A program made the translations under genes and the position numbers. The notes under the pieces were generated by a model. The model saw nothing but the letters and a program-made list of their open reading frames with translations. It did not search any database and was not told the origin of the DNA. A DNA stretch of 64,000 nt, from contig NZ_CP049250.1 of NCBI RefSeq assembly GCF_011046895.1, positions 186,001 through 250,000 on the forward strand. The letters run 5' to 3'. Positions 29,402 to 38,466 of the stretch are shown piece by piece. How positions within the stretch are numbered: the stretch's first letter is position 1; the number at the start of each line of letters is the position of its first letter. Source of the stretch: Rhizobium rhizoryzae. GTDB taxonomy: Bacteria > Pseudomonadota > Alphaproteobacteria > Rhizobiales > Rhizobiaceae.

Positions 29402-30358
29402 ATGTCAGCACCTTTGGATATAGACCAGCTGCATACCTTCGTCGCAATTGTCGACGCGGGCAGTTTCACGAAGGCGGCCGACCGTGTCTTCAAGACGCAA
29501 AGTGCGGTTTCCATGCAGATGCGACGCCTGGAAGAGCGCGTCGGCAAGCAGCTCTTCACCAAGGATGGACGAGGCAACCGCCTCACCGCCGAAGGTGAGA
29601 AGCTTCTGAACTATGCGCGCCGCATCATTCGCCTCAACAACGAAGCTATTGCTGCATTTGACGACAACCGTCTTGAAGGCACCTTGCGCATCGGTACGCC
29701 GGATGACTACGCCGATCGCTATATGCCGGAAATCATCGGACGTTTTGCCAAGACCCATCCGAATGTCGAGCTCTACATCGTCTGCGAGCCTTCCGTCGAT
29801 CTGGCCGAGAAGATGGCTAGGGGCGAACTGGACATTGCGCTCGTGACCCATAATCCACGTGCGCGCCAATCGGATGTCGTGCGGACCGAGCCGCTTTGCT
29901 GGGTGGCATCGGCCAATCATCCGTTGCGGGACAGCGCGCCCGTGCCACTGGCTGTTGGACGGCGTGATTGCAATTGGCGACAACTCGCCTGCTCGGCGCT
30001 GGATGCGGATGGGCGCGATTATCAGATCCTGTTCACAAGCTGGTCTTCGACTGTCGTCGCTGCCGCTGTACTGGCAGGCATGGCAGTTTCGGTGCTGCCG
30101 GAATCGGCCCTTCGCCCTGGCATGAAGGTTCTGACGCAGGCGGATGGCTTTCCTCCCCTGCCCCCGGTCCAGATCGGATTGATGAAACGCCCCGGTCTCT
30201 CGACCTCGCTGATGACGGCGATCACGGATCACATCACCGCATGCCTCGACAATATCTCGTCGACGGTGGCTGCCGATGAGGTGGATGGCGCGGAAATCAA
30301 GCCCTTTGGCCGGAGCGGAACACGCTTGCGCAGCATACCGATGATGCCCGGCTGGTAA
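29402..30358 (+). CDS. LysR-family transcriptional regulator
   Basis: A 318-residue regulator. The N-terminal winged helix-turn-helix spans residues 6-65 (DIDQLHTFVAIVDAGSFTKA, then TQSAVSMQMRRLEERVG). The substrate-binding domain follows (GTLRIGTPDDYADRYMP onward). It ends in an unusually long, basic tail of about 40 residues. It diverges from the DUF1127 gene and converges with the dienelactone hydrolase gene, so LysR habit would suggest regulation of the divergent DUF1127 gene. A small hairpin, GCCCGG/CCGGGC, overlaps its stop codon. Confidence 0.93.
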   Translation: MSAPLDIDQLHTFVAIVDAGSFTKAADRVFKTQSAVSMQMRRLEERVGKQLFTKDGRGNRLTAEGEKLLNYARRIIRLNNEAIAAFDDNRLEGTLRIGTPDDYADRYMPEIIGRFAKTHPNVELYIVCEPSVDLAEKMARGELDIALVTHNPRARQSDVVRTEPLCWVASANHPLRDSAPVPLAVGRRDCNWRQLACSALDADGRDYQILFTSWSSTVVAAAVLAGMAVSVLPESALRPGMKVLTQADGFPPLPPVQIGLMKRPGLSTSLMTAITDHITACLDNISSTVAADEVDGAEIKPFGRSGTRLRSIPMMPGW

Positions 30359-30378
30359 CCGGGCACCATGAGCAGCGA

Positions 30379-31266
30379 TCAGGCCAGATACTTCTTGAAG
30401 AAGGCTGTCGTGCGGCTCCAGGCCAGATCGGCTGCCGCCTTGTCGTAGCGGGCGGCTGAGGAATCATTGTTGAAGGCGTGGTTGACGCCGTCATAGATGA
30501 AGATCTCGAATGTCTTGCCGTTATCCGTCAGTGCGTTCTTGTAGGCGTCGATCCCGGCATTGATCCGTTCATCGAGACCGGCATAATGCAGCAGGAGCGG
30601 TGCCTTGATGGCAGGAACATCGGCTGCCGGTGCCTGCGCGCCATAATAGGCGACGCCTGCGTTCAACTCCGGTGATTTGGTGGCCATGCGATTGACCAGG
30701 CCGCCTCCCCAGCAGAAACCGACCGCACCCACCTTGCCATTGGCGCCCTGACGCTTGGCGAGAAATGCTCGTGTGGCCTCACCATTGGCAACGGTCTGGG
30801 CCATGTCGAGCGTGCTGAACATCTCGCGGGCCTTGTCCTCATTAGACGGCGTGCCGCCCTGCGGAGACAGGAAATCCGGCGCAAGTGCCACGAAGCCATC
30901 GACAGCGACGCGGCGGGCGACATCACGAATATGCTCGTTCAAGCCGCGATTTTCATGGATGACAATGACAGATCCCAATGGGCCGGAAGCGGATTTCGGC
31001 GTGACGAGATAGCCCTTCATCTCACCCGAGGCACCGGGATAGGTGACATCCTGACCGGCAACACGGCTATCATCCGCAGCCACCATGGCGGCCTGCGCGC
31101 TGTTTGCCGCGAGCATGGGAGCGATGGTTGCCGCGGCTGCGCCAGATCCTGCAAGGACCGTCAACCTTTCCATGAACTTCCGACGGTCGAGACTGAGATG
31201 GGTGTATTCATCGTAGGCGTCGATCATGGCCTGCGTGATGTTCGGCTTGCCCGTTTCTTCGGTCAC
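30379..31266 (-). CDS. Dienelactone hydrolase family protein, probably exported
   Basis: A 295-residue alpha/beta hydrolase. About 30 residues from the N-terminus is a twin-arginine-like segment (DRRKFMERLTVLAGSGAAAA), suggesting Tat export or membrane anchoring. The nucleophile elbow GFCWGGG carries a catalytic Cys, as in dienelactone hydrolases, and the His lies in DGVNHAFNND. Members of this exported group hydrolyse lactones or esters, and the substrate here is unknown. The alcohol dehydrogenase and MAPEG genes lie upstream on the same strand. Confidence 0.92.
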   Translation of the reverse strand: MTEETGKPNITQAMIDAYDEYTHLSLDRRKFMERLTVLAGSGAAAATIAPMLAANSAQAAMVAADDSRVAGQDVTYPGASGEMKGYLVTPKSASGPLGSVIVIHENRGLNEHIRDVARRVAVDGFVALAPDFLSPQGGTPSNEDKAREMFSTLDMAQTVANGEATRAFLAKRQGANGKVGAVGFCWGGGLVNRMATKSPELNAGVAYYGAQAPAADVPAIKAPLLLHYAGLDERINAGIDAYKNALTDNGKTFEIFIYDGVNHAFNNDSSAARYDKAAADLAWSRTTAFFKKYLA

Positions 31267-31365
31267 TGCTCTTCCTCCGTTTTGTCGTAATGCGAAGAAG
31301 ATGGAACAAGTCGAGCGACCAGACAGCCGCTCATTATTGTCTTCGCATACACTTCTACGTGAGCA

Positions 31366-32394
31366 TCAGGTTGTTAGATCCAGAACAATGCGTCCGTCGA
31401 TCTTGCCCGCCTCCATGCGGTGGAAGATGACGTTGATGTTTTCGATCCGGTCCCAGGAGAAATGCGAGGCGACCTTGCCTTCGCCCGCGAACATCAGGCT
31501 TTCCTCCAGATCCTGCCGTGTGCCGACGATCGATCCGCGCACGGTGATTCGCTTCAGCACAGTATCGAACACAGGCAGGGATATGAAGCCCGGCGGCAGC
31601 CCGACGAGCGACATGGTGCCCTTGGAGCGCAGGAAACCATAGGCCTGCTCCATGGCCTTGGGCGAGACGGCTGTTACCAATGCGCCGTGAACGCCACCTG
31701 TTGCCTTCTGAACCTGCGCGATGGCATCGGCATCCTTGCCGTTGACGGTCAGATCGGCGCCGAAGGTTTTGGCCAGCGCCAGCTTGTCGTCGAAAATGTC
31801 CGCAGCAACAACATGCATTCCCATGGCCTTGGCATATTGAACGGCCAGATGGCCCAGCCCGCCGATGCCCGAGATGACCACCCATTCCCCCGGCCTGACT
31901 TCCGTTTCCTTGAGACCCTTGTAGACAGTCACGCCCGCACACAGGATCGGGGCTGCCGGTCCGAATTCGAGATTGTCCGGCAGCTTTCCAACAAAGGCGG
32001 GATCGGCCAGGCCATATTGTGCGAAAGTACCGTTGACCGAATAGCCGGTATTCTGCTGCGAGCCGCACAATGTTTCCCATCCCGTGCGGCAGGGCGAGCA
32101 GCAACCGCATGCCGTGTGCAGCCACGGAACGCCCACACGATCGCCCTCTTTCACGGATTTCACGCCGGCACCGAGCTTGGCCACGAAGCCCACGCCCTCA
32201 TGGCCGGGAATAAAGGGAGGGTTCGGCTTGACCGGCCAATCGCCATTAGCAGCATGGAGATCCGTATGGCACACGCCTGTCGCCATGTACTGCACGAGAA
32301 TCTGGCCCGGCCGCGGCTCCGGAACTGCCACTTCCTCGATTGCAAGCGGCTGCCCGAAGGCACGCACGACGGCAGCTTTCATTGTCTCAGCCAT
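31366..32394 (-). CDS. adhP: Zinc-dependent alcohol dehydrogenase, AdhP type
   Basis: A 342-residue medium-chain dehydrogenase. The catalytic zinc region has GVCHTDLHA and GHEGVGFV, the structural zinc site is CGCCSPCRTGWETLC, and the NAD-binding site is GIGGLGHLAVQYAKAMG. I start at the ATG at 32392-32394 (MAETMKAAVVRAF) because GGAG lies seven bases upstream. An ATG six codons earlier is not supported. It oxidises short-chain primary alcohols such as ethanol to aldehydes. Confidence 0.95.
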   Translation of the reverse strand: MAETMKAAVVRAFGQPLAIEEVAVPEPRPGQILVQYMATGVCHTDLHAANGDWPVKPNPPFIPGHEGVGFVAKLGAGVKSVKEGDRVGVPWLHTACGCCSPCRTGWETLCGSQQNTGYSVNGTFAQYGLADPAFVGKLPDNLEFGPAAPILCAGVTVYKGLKETEVRPGEWVVISGIGGLGHLAVQYAKAMGMHVVAADIFDDKLALAKTFGADLTVNGKDADAIAQVQKATGGVHGALVTAVSPKAMEQAYGFLRSKGTMSLVGLPPGFISLPVFDTVLKRITVRGSIVGTRQDLEESLMFAGEGKVASHFSWDRIENINVIFHRMEAGKIDGRIVLDLTT

Positions 32395-32512
32395 GATCAA
32401 ACTCCATCTCAAAACGAAAAGGTCCGGGCTGTCGAATTGCCCGGACCTTGTCTAGATGAGATTGAGCATCGGCTTATTGATCTGCCTCAACTCCGCGGGT
32501 GTGTGCCCGTTG

Positions 32513-32932
32513 TCAGGTCAGCACCATCCAGATGGCGAGCCAGATCCACATGATCAGCAGCGCACCAAAGCCCACGATGAAGGCTGGTCTGCGATGGGCA
32601 ATACGGTTCGTGGAAATGTGGATATAGCTATGCACGTAGCGGGAAATGACGAAGAGCCAGGCGAGCAGGACCGTGCCGATATTATCCGCATTGACAATGT
32701 AGATCGCTATGCAGGCAACATGGAAGAAGATCGGCAGTTCGAACTGGTTCTTCAGGTTGTTATGCACAAACAGGCTGTCTTCCGGCTCGCTCAGGTTCTG
32801 GCGGAACTGGGACACTGTTGCCCGCCCACCTTTGACTGCCGCAACGCGCCTGCGTGACAGAAGCACGTAGAGCACGAAGACAAGCACGACATGGGCAAAC
32901 ATCGGCCAGATCATGGATTGATCCGAAATCAT
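32513..32932 (-). CDS. MAPEG family membrane protein
   Basis: A 139-residue inner-membrane protein with four hydrophobic segments. The MAPEG pattern is visible in NNLKNQFELPIFFHVACIA and RYVHSYIHISTNRIAHR. Eukaryotic MAPEG members act in eicosanoid and glutathione metabolism. Bacterial ones are poorly defined, and some have glutathione transferase activity. It sits between genes for an alcohol dehydrogenase and a small exported protein, all on the minus strand. Confidence 0.9.
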   Translation of the reverse strand: MISDQSMIWPMFAHVVLVFVLYVLLSRRRVAAVKGGRATVSQFRQNLSEPEDSLFVHNNLKNQFELPIFFHVACIAIYIVNADNIGTVLLAWLFVISRYVHSYIHISTNRIAHRRPAFIVGFGALLIMWIWLAIWMVLT

Positions 32933-32986
32933 TCACATTCCTTTCCAGGCATTCCCGCAATACGTGGCCGCTTCCGGTGCCTATCC

Positions 32987-33352
32987 TTATTGACGTCGAA
33001 GACGGAGCGTCTCTGTGCCAGAGCCATCTTCGCCGGATACGGTCCAGACGCCTTCCAGCACACCATTACCCTTTACCTCGTAGACCACCAGGCCAACATC
33101 CTTGCCAAGGATATAGGAGGCAGCAAACGCGTTCTCGTAGAGCATGCAGATGCCTGTGGACGATGTCGAACCTGTTTTCCATTCGATCGAGCAGGTTGTT
33201 TCGCTGGTCAGCTTGATGCGGGCCGTACCCTGATACTTGCTGCCGTCCAGATTGGTTCCACGCACATCGTAAGTACCGGCCTCGACGGTCTGGCCGAACA
33301 CCGGAAAGGCCGGAAGAGCGGCCAGAACTGCAACTGCAATAAGTCTTTTCAT
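32987..33352 (-). CDS. Small exported protein of unknown function
   Basis: A 121-residue protein started at the ATG at 33350-33352 (MKRLIAVAVLAALPAFPVFG), which gives a proper signal peptide and has AGGGGAA upstream. The mature protein is a predicted beta-rich fold (GTYDVRGTNLDGSKYQGTA ... GVLEGVWTVSGEDGSGTE), with a probable disulfide pair at the two cysteines in TTCSIEW and GICMLY. A beta-barrel lipocalin-like or DUF-type periplasmic fold is possible. No function can be named. Confidence 0.78.
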   Translation of the reverse strand: MKRLIAVAVLAALPAFPVFGQTVEAGTYDVRGTNLDGSKYQGTARIKLTSETTCSIEWKTGSTSSTGICMLYENAFAASYILGKDVGLVVYEVKGNGVLEGVWTVSGEDGSGTETLRLRRQ

Positions 33353-33461
33353 CGTATTCCCCTGATCCCCTGAAGCCCCGTGCGATGAATGGGGCGGCAT
33401 CAGAATAATCAGGGCGTTGCGGCTGGCAATGGCGCCTGCCGCAACGATGCAATTTTATTTA

Positions 33462-34955
33462 TCAGCCGCCGTTTCCGGGATAGTTCGGGCTTTCGCGCGT
33501 GATGGTCACGCCATGTGGATGGCTTTCCCTAAGGCCCGCGCCGGAGATTCGCACGAAGGTCGCCTTTTCCTGGAAGTCCTTGATGTCCTTGCCGCCAACA
33601 TAACCCATGGCCGCCTTCAGGCCGCCTGCAAGCTGGTGAAGCACGGCCGAAACCGGGCCCTTGTAGGGAACCTGACCTTCGATGCCTTCCGGCACGAGCT
33701 TCAGCGTATCGCGCACTTCCGCCTGGAAATAGCGGTCTGCCGAACCGCGCGCCATGGCACCAACGGACCCCATGCCGCGATAGGCCTTGAAGGAACGACC
33801 CTGGTAGAGATAGACCTCGCCCGGGCTTTCGTCCGTTCCGGCCAGCAGCGAGCCGACCATGACGGCAGATGCACCGGCGGCAATGGCCTTTGCCACGTCG
33901 CCGGAGAATTTCAGGCCACCATCGGCGATAACCGGAATGTCGTGCTTGTTGGCTTCCTCGACAGCCGCCATGACCGCTGCGAGCTGGGGTACGCCGACGC
34001 CTGCGACAACGCGCGTGGTGCAGATCGAACCGGGACCGATACCGACCTTCACGCAATCGGCGCCGGAATCGATGAGCGCGCGCGTCCCCTCGCCCGTTGC
34101 CACATTGCCCGCAATGATGCGGATGGCATTCGACATCTTCTTGACGTGTGCGACGGCGTCGAGAACCTTCTGGCTATGTCCATGCGCCGTATCGACGACG
34201 ATCACGTCGCAACCCGCCTCGATCAGGCGTTCGGCACGCTCGACACCGTCGTCACCGGTCGAAATTGCAGCGGCAACGCGAAGACGACCCTGCGCATCCT
34301 TGGCCGCATGCGGGTTCAGCTGCGACTTTTCAATGTCCTTGACGGTGATCAGGCCGATGCAGCGCCCGTCATTGTCGACGACGAGCAGCTTCTCGATGCG
34401 GTGGGAATGAAGCAGGCGCTTGGCTTCCTGCTGGTCTACGCCATCCTTGACCGTCACGAGGTTTTCGCGGGTCATCAGCTCGTAGATCTTCTGGTTCGGA
34501 TTGGAGGCAAAGCGAACGTCACGGTTGGTCAGGATACCCACAAGCCGGCCGGGACGACCGCCGTTCTCGACCACCGGAATGCCGGAAATGCCGTGAGCCT
34601 TCATCAGAGAGAGAGCTTCGGCCAGCGTGGCATCCGGACCGATGGTGACCGGATTGACGACCATGCCGCTCTCGAACTTCTTGACCTGGCGTACTTCCTC
34701 GGCCTGCTGGACAGGGGTCAGATTGCGATGAATGACGCCGATGCCACCGGCCTGTGCCATGGCGATTGCCAGACGGCTTTCCGTGACCGTATCCATGGCT
34801 GACGACAGGATCGGAAGCGACAGATCGATATCGCGGGCAATGCGCGTGGCTATATTCGTCTGTCCGGGCATGACTTCGGAATGACCCGGCTGCAGCAGCA
34901 CGTCGTCGAAAGTCAGCGCTTCGGCGCCCGTTGCGGATTCAATGATTCGAGCCAT
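33462..34955 (-). CDS. guaB: IMP dehydrogenase
   Basis: A 497-residue enzyme that converts IMP to XMP, the committed step of GMP synthesis. Features are [17 protein letters not shown] at the N-terminus, two CBS domains ([20 protein letters not shown] and [18 protein letters not shown]), and the active-site loop [20 protein letters not shown] with the catalytic Cys. I start at the ATG at 34953-34955 ([14 protein letters not shown]) with AAGGAA upstream. A longer frame to 35114 adds a non-conserved 53-residue leader. Confidence 0.97.
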   Translation of the reverse strand: MARIIESATGAEALTFDDVLLQPGHSEVMPGQTNIATRIARDIDLSLPILSSAMDTVTESRLAIAMAQAGGIGVIHRNLTPVQQAEEVRQVKKFESGMVVNPVTIGPDATLAEALSLMKAHGISGIPVVENGGRPGRLVGILTNRDVRFASNPNQKIYELMTRENLVTVKDGVDQQEAKRLLHSHRIEKLLVVDNDGRCIGLITVKDIEKSQLNPHAAKDAQGRLRVAAAISTGDDGVERAERLIEAGCDVIVVDTAHGHSQKVLDAVAHVKKMSNAIRIIAGNVATGEGTRALIDSGADCVKVGIGPGSICTTRVVAGVGVPQLAAVMAAVEEANKHDIPVIADGGLKFSGDVAKAIAAGASAVMVGSLLAGTDESPGEVYLYQGRSFKAYRGMGSVGAMARGSADRYFQAEVRDTLKLVPEGIEGQVPYKGPVSAVLHQLAGGLKAAMGYVGGKDIKDFQEKATFVRISGAGLRESHPHGVTITRESPNYPGNGG

Positions 34956-35070
34956 GGCCAATTTCCTTACAATATAGGAAGCCCGTCCCGGCGGGAGGTA
35001 CCGGAAGCGTTCTTCAGGAATGGGAAGTTGGCGAGGGCTGGTAACACGGTTATGACAGGATGGGAATAGC

Positions 35071-35099
35071 AAAAAGCGGGGCTTCTTCCGATACCCCGC
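35071..35099 (-). terminator. Terminator after the metallo-beta-lactamase-fold gene
   Basis: On the minus strand GCGGGG and CCCCGC pair around an ATCGGAAGAAG-type loop and are followed by TTTTT. Confidence 0.85.
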
Positions 35100-35126
35100 C
35101 TTCAGATCCATCAAAACTGGCTGCTA

Positions 35127-36128
35127 TCAGATGTCGAACTGGTAGCTCTTCGGCACGAAGCGGTAGCCGGTATCCTTCTTTTCCACGAAGCCGACCGCCG
35201 GGAACGGCATATGGTAGCCAAGGAAGGCGACCTTGTCGGTCGCCAGCATATCGAACACCTTCTTGCGGGTTGCGGCGGCTGCGGCCTTGTCCATGTCGAA
35301 GCGGACTTCCCATTCCGGCTTCTGAAGCGACAGCACATAGTGGTTTGCCGTATCTGCCGTCAGGATCAGGCGCTTGCCCGCGGATTCGACGTTGTAGATC
35401 ATGTGGCCTGGCGAATGACCGAAGGCTGCCATGCCGGTGATGCCGGAGGTTACGGATGCATTGTCACCGACGAACTTCGTCTTCTCCGCCAGCGGCTTGA
35501 CGTTTGCCAGAACACCCTTCTGGCCGCCTTCTGCCGGCGTGCCCGCCCGGGCAGGATTGGTCCAGAAGTCATATTCTGCCTGGCCCGCGATGTAGCGCGC
35601 ATTGGCAAAGGCCGGCTTTCCATCTTCCATCAGGCCGCCAATGTGATCACCATGCATGTGCGTGATCACGACGACCGTCACGTCTTCCGGCTTGTAGCCA
35701 ACGGCCTTGATGCCTTCCAGCAGTCGGCCTGTGCCCTGTGCACGTCCGCCCTGACCAAGCCCGGTGTCGAACAGCACGACATCGCTTCCGGTATCGATCA
35801 TCACCGGGGCGAAGGAATTCACGAACTGGTCCTTCGGCAGGAAGTTCTCTGCCAGCAGAGCGCCGACAGCATCCGCGCTTTGATTGGTGCCGAAGGTCTC
35901 ATTCGGTTTGCCGGAGGGCCGTGCCCCATCCTTCAGAACAAATACCTTGAAGTCTCCCAGCTTGAAGCTGTGTGTCTCCGGCGGAAATTGTGTCGTCATG
36001 CTTTTATCCGTCGATGCTTGAGGAGCGGTCTGCGCGAAGGCGCGACCTGAAATGATTGCCGGCGCCGCCAGAATGCCTGCCCCCGTTGCGCCCAGAAGTG
36101 CGCGCCGCCCAAATGTCCATCCTGCCAT
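35127..36128 (-). CDS. Tat-exported metallo-beta-lactamase-fold hydrolase
   Basis: A 333-residue protein with a twin-arginine signal (GRRALLGATGAGILAAPAII), so it is folded before export to the periplasm. The metal-binding motif THMHGDHIGG (HxHxDH, about residue 157) and later ligands FGHSPGHM and GYHMPFP are in place. This places it among MBL-fold hydrolases of the lactonase/arylsulfatase-like kind. The substrate is unknown. It is a single gene with its own terminator, and it diverges from the MFS exporter gene. Confidence 0.92.
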   Translation of the reverse strand: MAGWTFGRRALLGATGAGILAAPAIISGRAFAQTAPQASTDKSMTTQFPPETHSFKLGDFKVFVLKDGARPSGKPNETFGTNQSADAVGALLAENFLPKDQFVNSFAPVMIDTGSDVVLFDTGLGQGGRAQGTGRLLEGIKAVGYKPEDVTVVVITHMHGDHIGGLMEDGKPAFANARYIAGQAEYDFWTNPARAGTPAEGGQKGVLANVKPLAEKTKFVGDNASVTSGITGMAAFGHSPGHMIYNVESAGKRLILTADTANHYVLSLQKPEWEVRFDMDKAAAAATRKKVFDMLATDKVAFLGYHMPFPAVGFVEKKDTGYRFVPKSYQFDI

Positions 36129-36284
36129 CTATCCCTCCAAACTGTGCAATGATCGCGGATCGTCGTGATTGCGCGACCGGACCGAGAGATAATGGAGGTA
36201 TTGATAATGAAAACTCCGCTCACGTAGACGTGAAAATGCTCACAGTCGCGTGAAAGCACTGGCGAGGCGATGGCGAGGGGCGTA

Positions 36285-37727
36285 GTGAGTGACACAATCT
36301 TTATTGAGCGTGACCGCATGAACCGCATCGTACCGCTGATCCTCGCCGTAGCCCTGTTCATGGAGCACATGGACTCCACCGTCATTTCGACGGCCTTGCC
36401 GGCCATCGCGATGGATCTCGGCGTCAGCCCGATCACGCTCAAGCTGGCGCTGACATCCTACATGGTGTCGCTGGCGGTCTTCATTCCGATCAGCGGCTGG
36501 ATGGCGGACAAGTTCGGCGCGAAGAATATTTTTCGCTTGGCCATCGGCGTTTTCGTCATCGGCTCGATTATGTGTGCCATTTCCTCGTCCGTCTTCAGCT
36601 TCGTCGTGTCACGCTTCCTGCAAGGCATGGGCGGCGCGATGATGACACCCATCGGTCGCCTCGTTCTGCTCAGAACGACGGACCGTAAGGATCTGGTATC
36701 GGCCATGTCGCTGCTGACCATTCCGGCACTGGTCGGCCCGCTGACCGGCCCGCCGATCGGTGGTTTCATCACCACCTATTTCACCTGGCACTGGATCTTC
36801 ATCATCAATGTACCGATCGGGATCATCGGTATCTGGCTGTCTTCCGTGCATCTTCCGGAGATTCCTGCGCGTGGAGCGCCACCTCTGGACAGGATCGGCT
36901 TCGTTCTGACCGCCGTTGCAGCGGCAGGCCTGGTGTTCGGGCTATCTGTCGTCAGCCTTCCAGCTCTGCCGCCGGCGATCGGCATCGGTACGACGCTGCT
37001 GGGGTTGCTCTGCGGAGGGCTTTACATCCTGCATTCGCGGCGTCACCCGAACCCGATCCTGAAACTGGAGATCTTTCGCAACACGGCCTTCCGGGCTGCG
37101 ACCACCAGCGGTTCGCTTTTTCGCATAGCAACCGGCGCCGTGCCGTTTCTCATGCCGTTGATGTTGCAGTTGAGCTTCGGAATGACCCCTTTCCAATCGG
37201 GCCTCACCACTTTTGCCGGGGCCGCTGGCGCGCTGACAGTCAAGTTTGTTGCAAAACGTGCCTTTGCCGCTATCGGGTTCAGAACGGCACTCATGAGCGC
37301 CAGCGTCGCAGGCGCGGCAATGACGGCCGTGAATGCGCTGTTTGACGCAAACACCCCGCCGCTCATCATCACGTTTTTCCTGTTCGCATCGGGCCTTGCG
37401 CGGTCGCTGTTCTTCACGGGCGCAAATGCTCTGAGCTATTCGGACATCGGGGATGACGAGGCGAGCCAGGCAACCTCCATCAGTTCCGTCATGCAACAGG
37501 TCAGCCTGGCGCTTGGCGTTGCCTTTGCAGCGCTTGTGCTGGAGACCTCTTCCTACATCTCAGGAACGCATCTGCAACTGGCGGATTTCCATCTGGCATT
37601 CCTGATCGTTTCAGCGATCTCGCTCTGCTCGATCATCCCGATCCTCTCGCTACCGCGCCATGCAGGCGCAAGCGTCTCCGGCCATCGCATCAGAACCGCC
37701 GATCAGGCAGAGGCACCGGGCGAATAG
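36285..37727 (+). CDS. MFS efflux transporter, DHA2 type
   Basis: An inner-membrane drug/proton antiporter of about 480 residues with 14 predicted segments. Signatures are FMEHMDSTVISTALPAIA in helix 1, GWMADKFGAKNIFR in the 2-3 loop, and GPLTGPPIGGFITTY in helix 5. I start at the GTG at 36285 (read MSDTIFIERDRMNRIV) because AGGGG lies just upstream. The internal ATG at 36318 is also possible. It diverges from the MBL-fold gene. Confidence 0.92.
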   Translation: MSDTIFIERDRMNRIVPLILAVALFMEHMDSTVISTALPAIAMDLGVSPITLKLALTSYMVSLAVFIPISGWMADKFGAKNIFRLAIGVFVIGSIMCAISSSVFSFVVSRFLQGMGGAMMTPIGRLVLLRTTDRKDLVSAMSLLTIPALVGPLTGPPIGGFITTYFTWHWIFIINVPIGIIGIWLSSVHLPEIPARGAPPLDRIGFVLTAVAAAGLVFGLSVVSLPALPPAIGIGTTLLGLLCGGLYILHSRRHPNPILKLEIFRNTAFRAATTSGSLFRIATGAVPFLMPLMLQLSFGMTPFQSGLTTFAGAAGALTVKFVAKRAFAAIGFRTALMSASVAGAAMTAVNALFDANTPPLIITFFLFASGLARSLFFTGANALSYSDIGDDEASQATSISSVMQQVSLALGVAFAALVLETSSYISGTHLQLADFHLAFLIVSAISLCSIIPILSLPRHAGASVSGHRIRTADQAEAPGE

Positions 37728-37751
37728 ACCGCTGCTACTCCTCAGCGGTCT
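37726..37751. terminator. Hairpin between the convergent MFS and rlmE genes
   Basis: AGACCGCTG and CAGCGGTCT form a perfect 9-base stem spanning the two stop codons. There is no clear T tract. Confidence 0.4.
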
Positions 37752-38466
37752 CGCCCTCGATTGCAGCGTCGTCTGCATCCTGAACGGCCTTGCGGCCCTT
37801 GAAGCCCTTGGCCAGCAGGAACATTTCGACCGATTCGGAACGGGATGAGGCCGGCTTGATGTGCATGACCTGCCGGAAATTCTGCTTGAGCATATTCAGC
37901 AGATCTTTCTCCGTCCCGCCCTGGAAGGTTTTCGCAAGAAAGTGTCCACCTTCCGCCAGAACTTCTACAGCGAAATAGGCCGCCACTTCGCACAGATGCA
38001 TGGTGCGCAGGTGGTCCGTCTTCTGGTGGCCGGTGGTCGGCGCCGCCATATCGGACATCACGAGGTTTGGCGTTCCGCCAACGGCTTCCATCAACTGGCG
38101 TGGCGCATCGTCATCCAGAAAGTCGAGTTGCAGGATCTTGACGCCCGGAATGGGTGCGACCTCGAGGAAGTCGATGGCCGCAACGCGCACATCCTCTTCC
38201 GTTGATCCAGTCACTTTCGCGGCAATCTGCGACCAGCTGCCGGGCGCAGCGCCAAGGTCGATGATCCGGCGAGCGCCCTTCAGGATCTGGTGCTTCTCGT
38301 CGATTTCCAGCAGCTTGAAAGCGGCACGGGCGCGATATCCCTCCAGCTTGGCGCGCTGGACATAGGGGTCGTTTATGTGACGCTCCAGCCATCGACGGGA
38401 CGAGGCCTTGAGCTTGCCCTTCTTGACCTTTTGACCGAGTTTTCGGCCGATCGGTGTTTTCGTCAT
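37735..38466 (-). CDS. rlmE: 23S rRNA (uridine-2552-2'-O)-methyltransferase
   Basis: A 243-residue SAM-dependent methyltransferase (FtsJ/RrmJ) that modifies U2552 in the ribosomal A-loop. The SAM-binding motif is [15 protein letters not shown] and the catalytic Asp and Lys lie in [13 protein letters not shown] and [11 protein letters not shown]. An N-terminal basic stretch ([18 protein letters not shown]) and a short acidic C-terminal tail are usual in rhizobia. Its ATG overlaps the stop of the upstream Ppx/GppA gene (ATGA at 38463-38466). Confidence 0.97.
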   Translation of the reverse strand: MTKTPIGRKLGQKVKKGKLKASSRRWLERHINDPYVQRAKLEGYRARAAFKLLEIDEKHQILKGARRIIDLGAAPGSWSQIAAKVTGSTEEDVRVAAIDFLEVAPIPGVKILQLDFLDDDAPRQLMEAVGGTPNLVMSDMAAPTTGHQKTDHLRTMHLCEVAAYFAVEVLAEGGHFLAKTFQGGTEKDLLNMLKQNFRQVMHIKPASSRSESVEMFLLAKGFKGRKAVQDADDAAIEGETAEE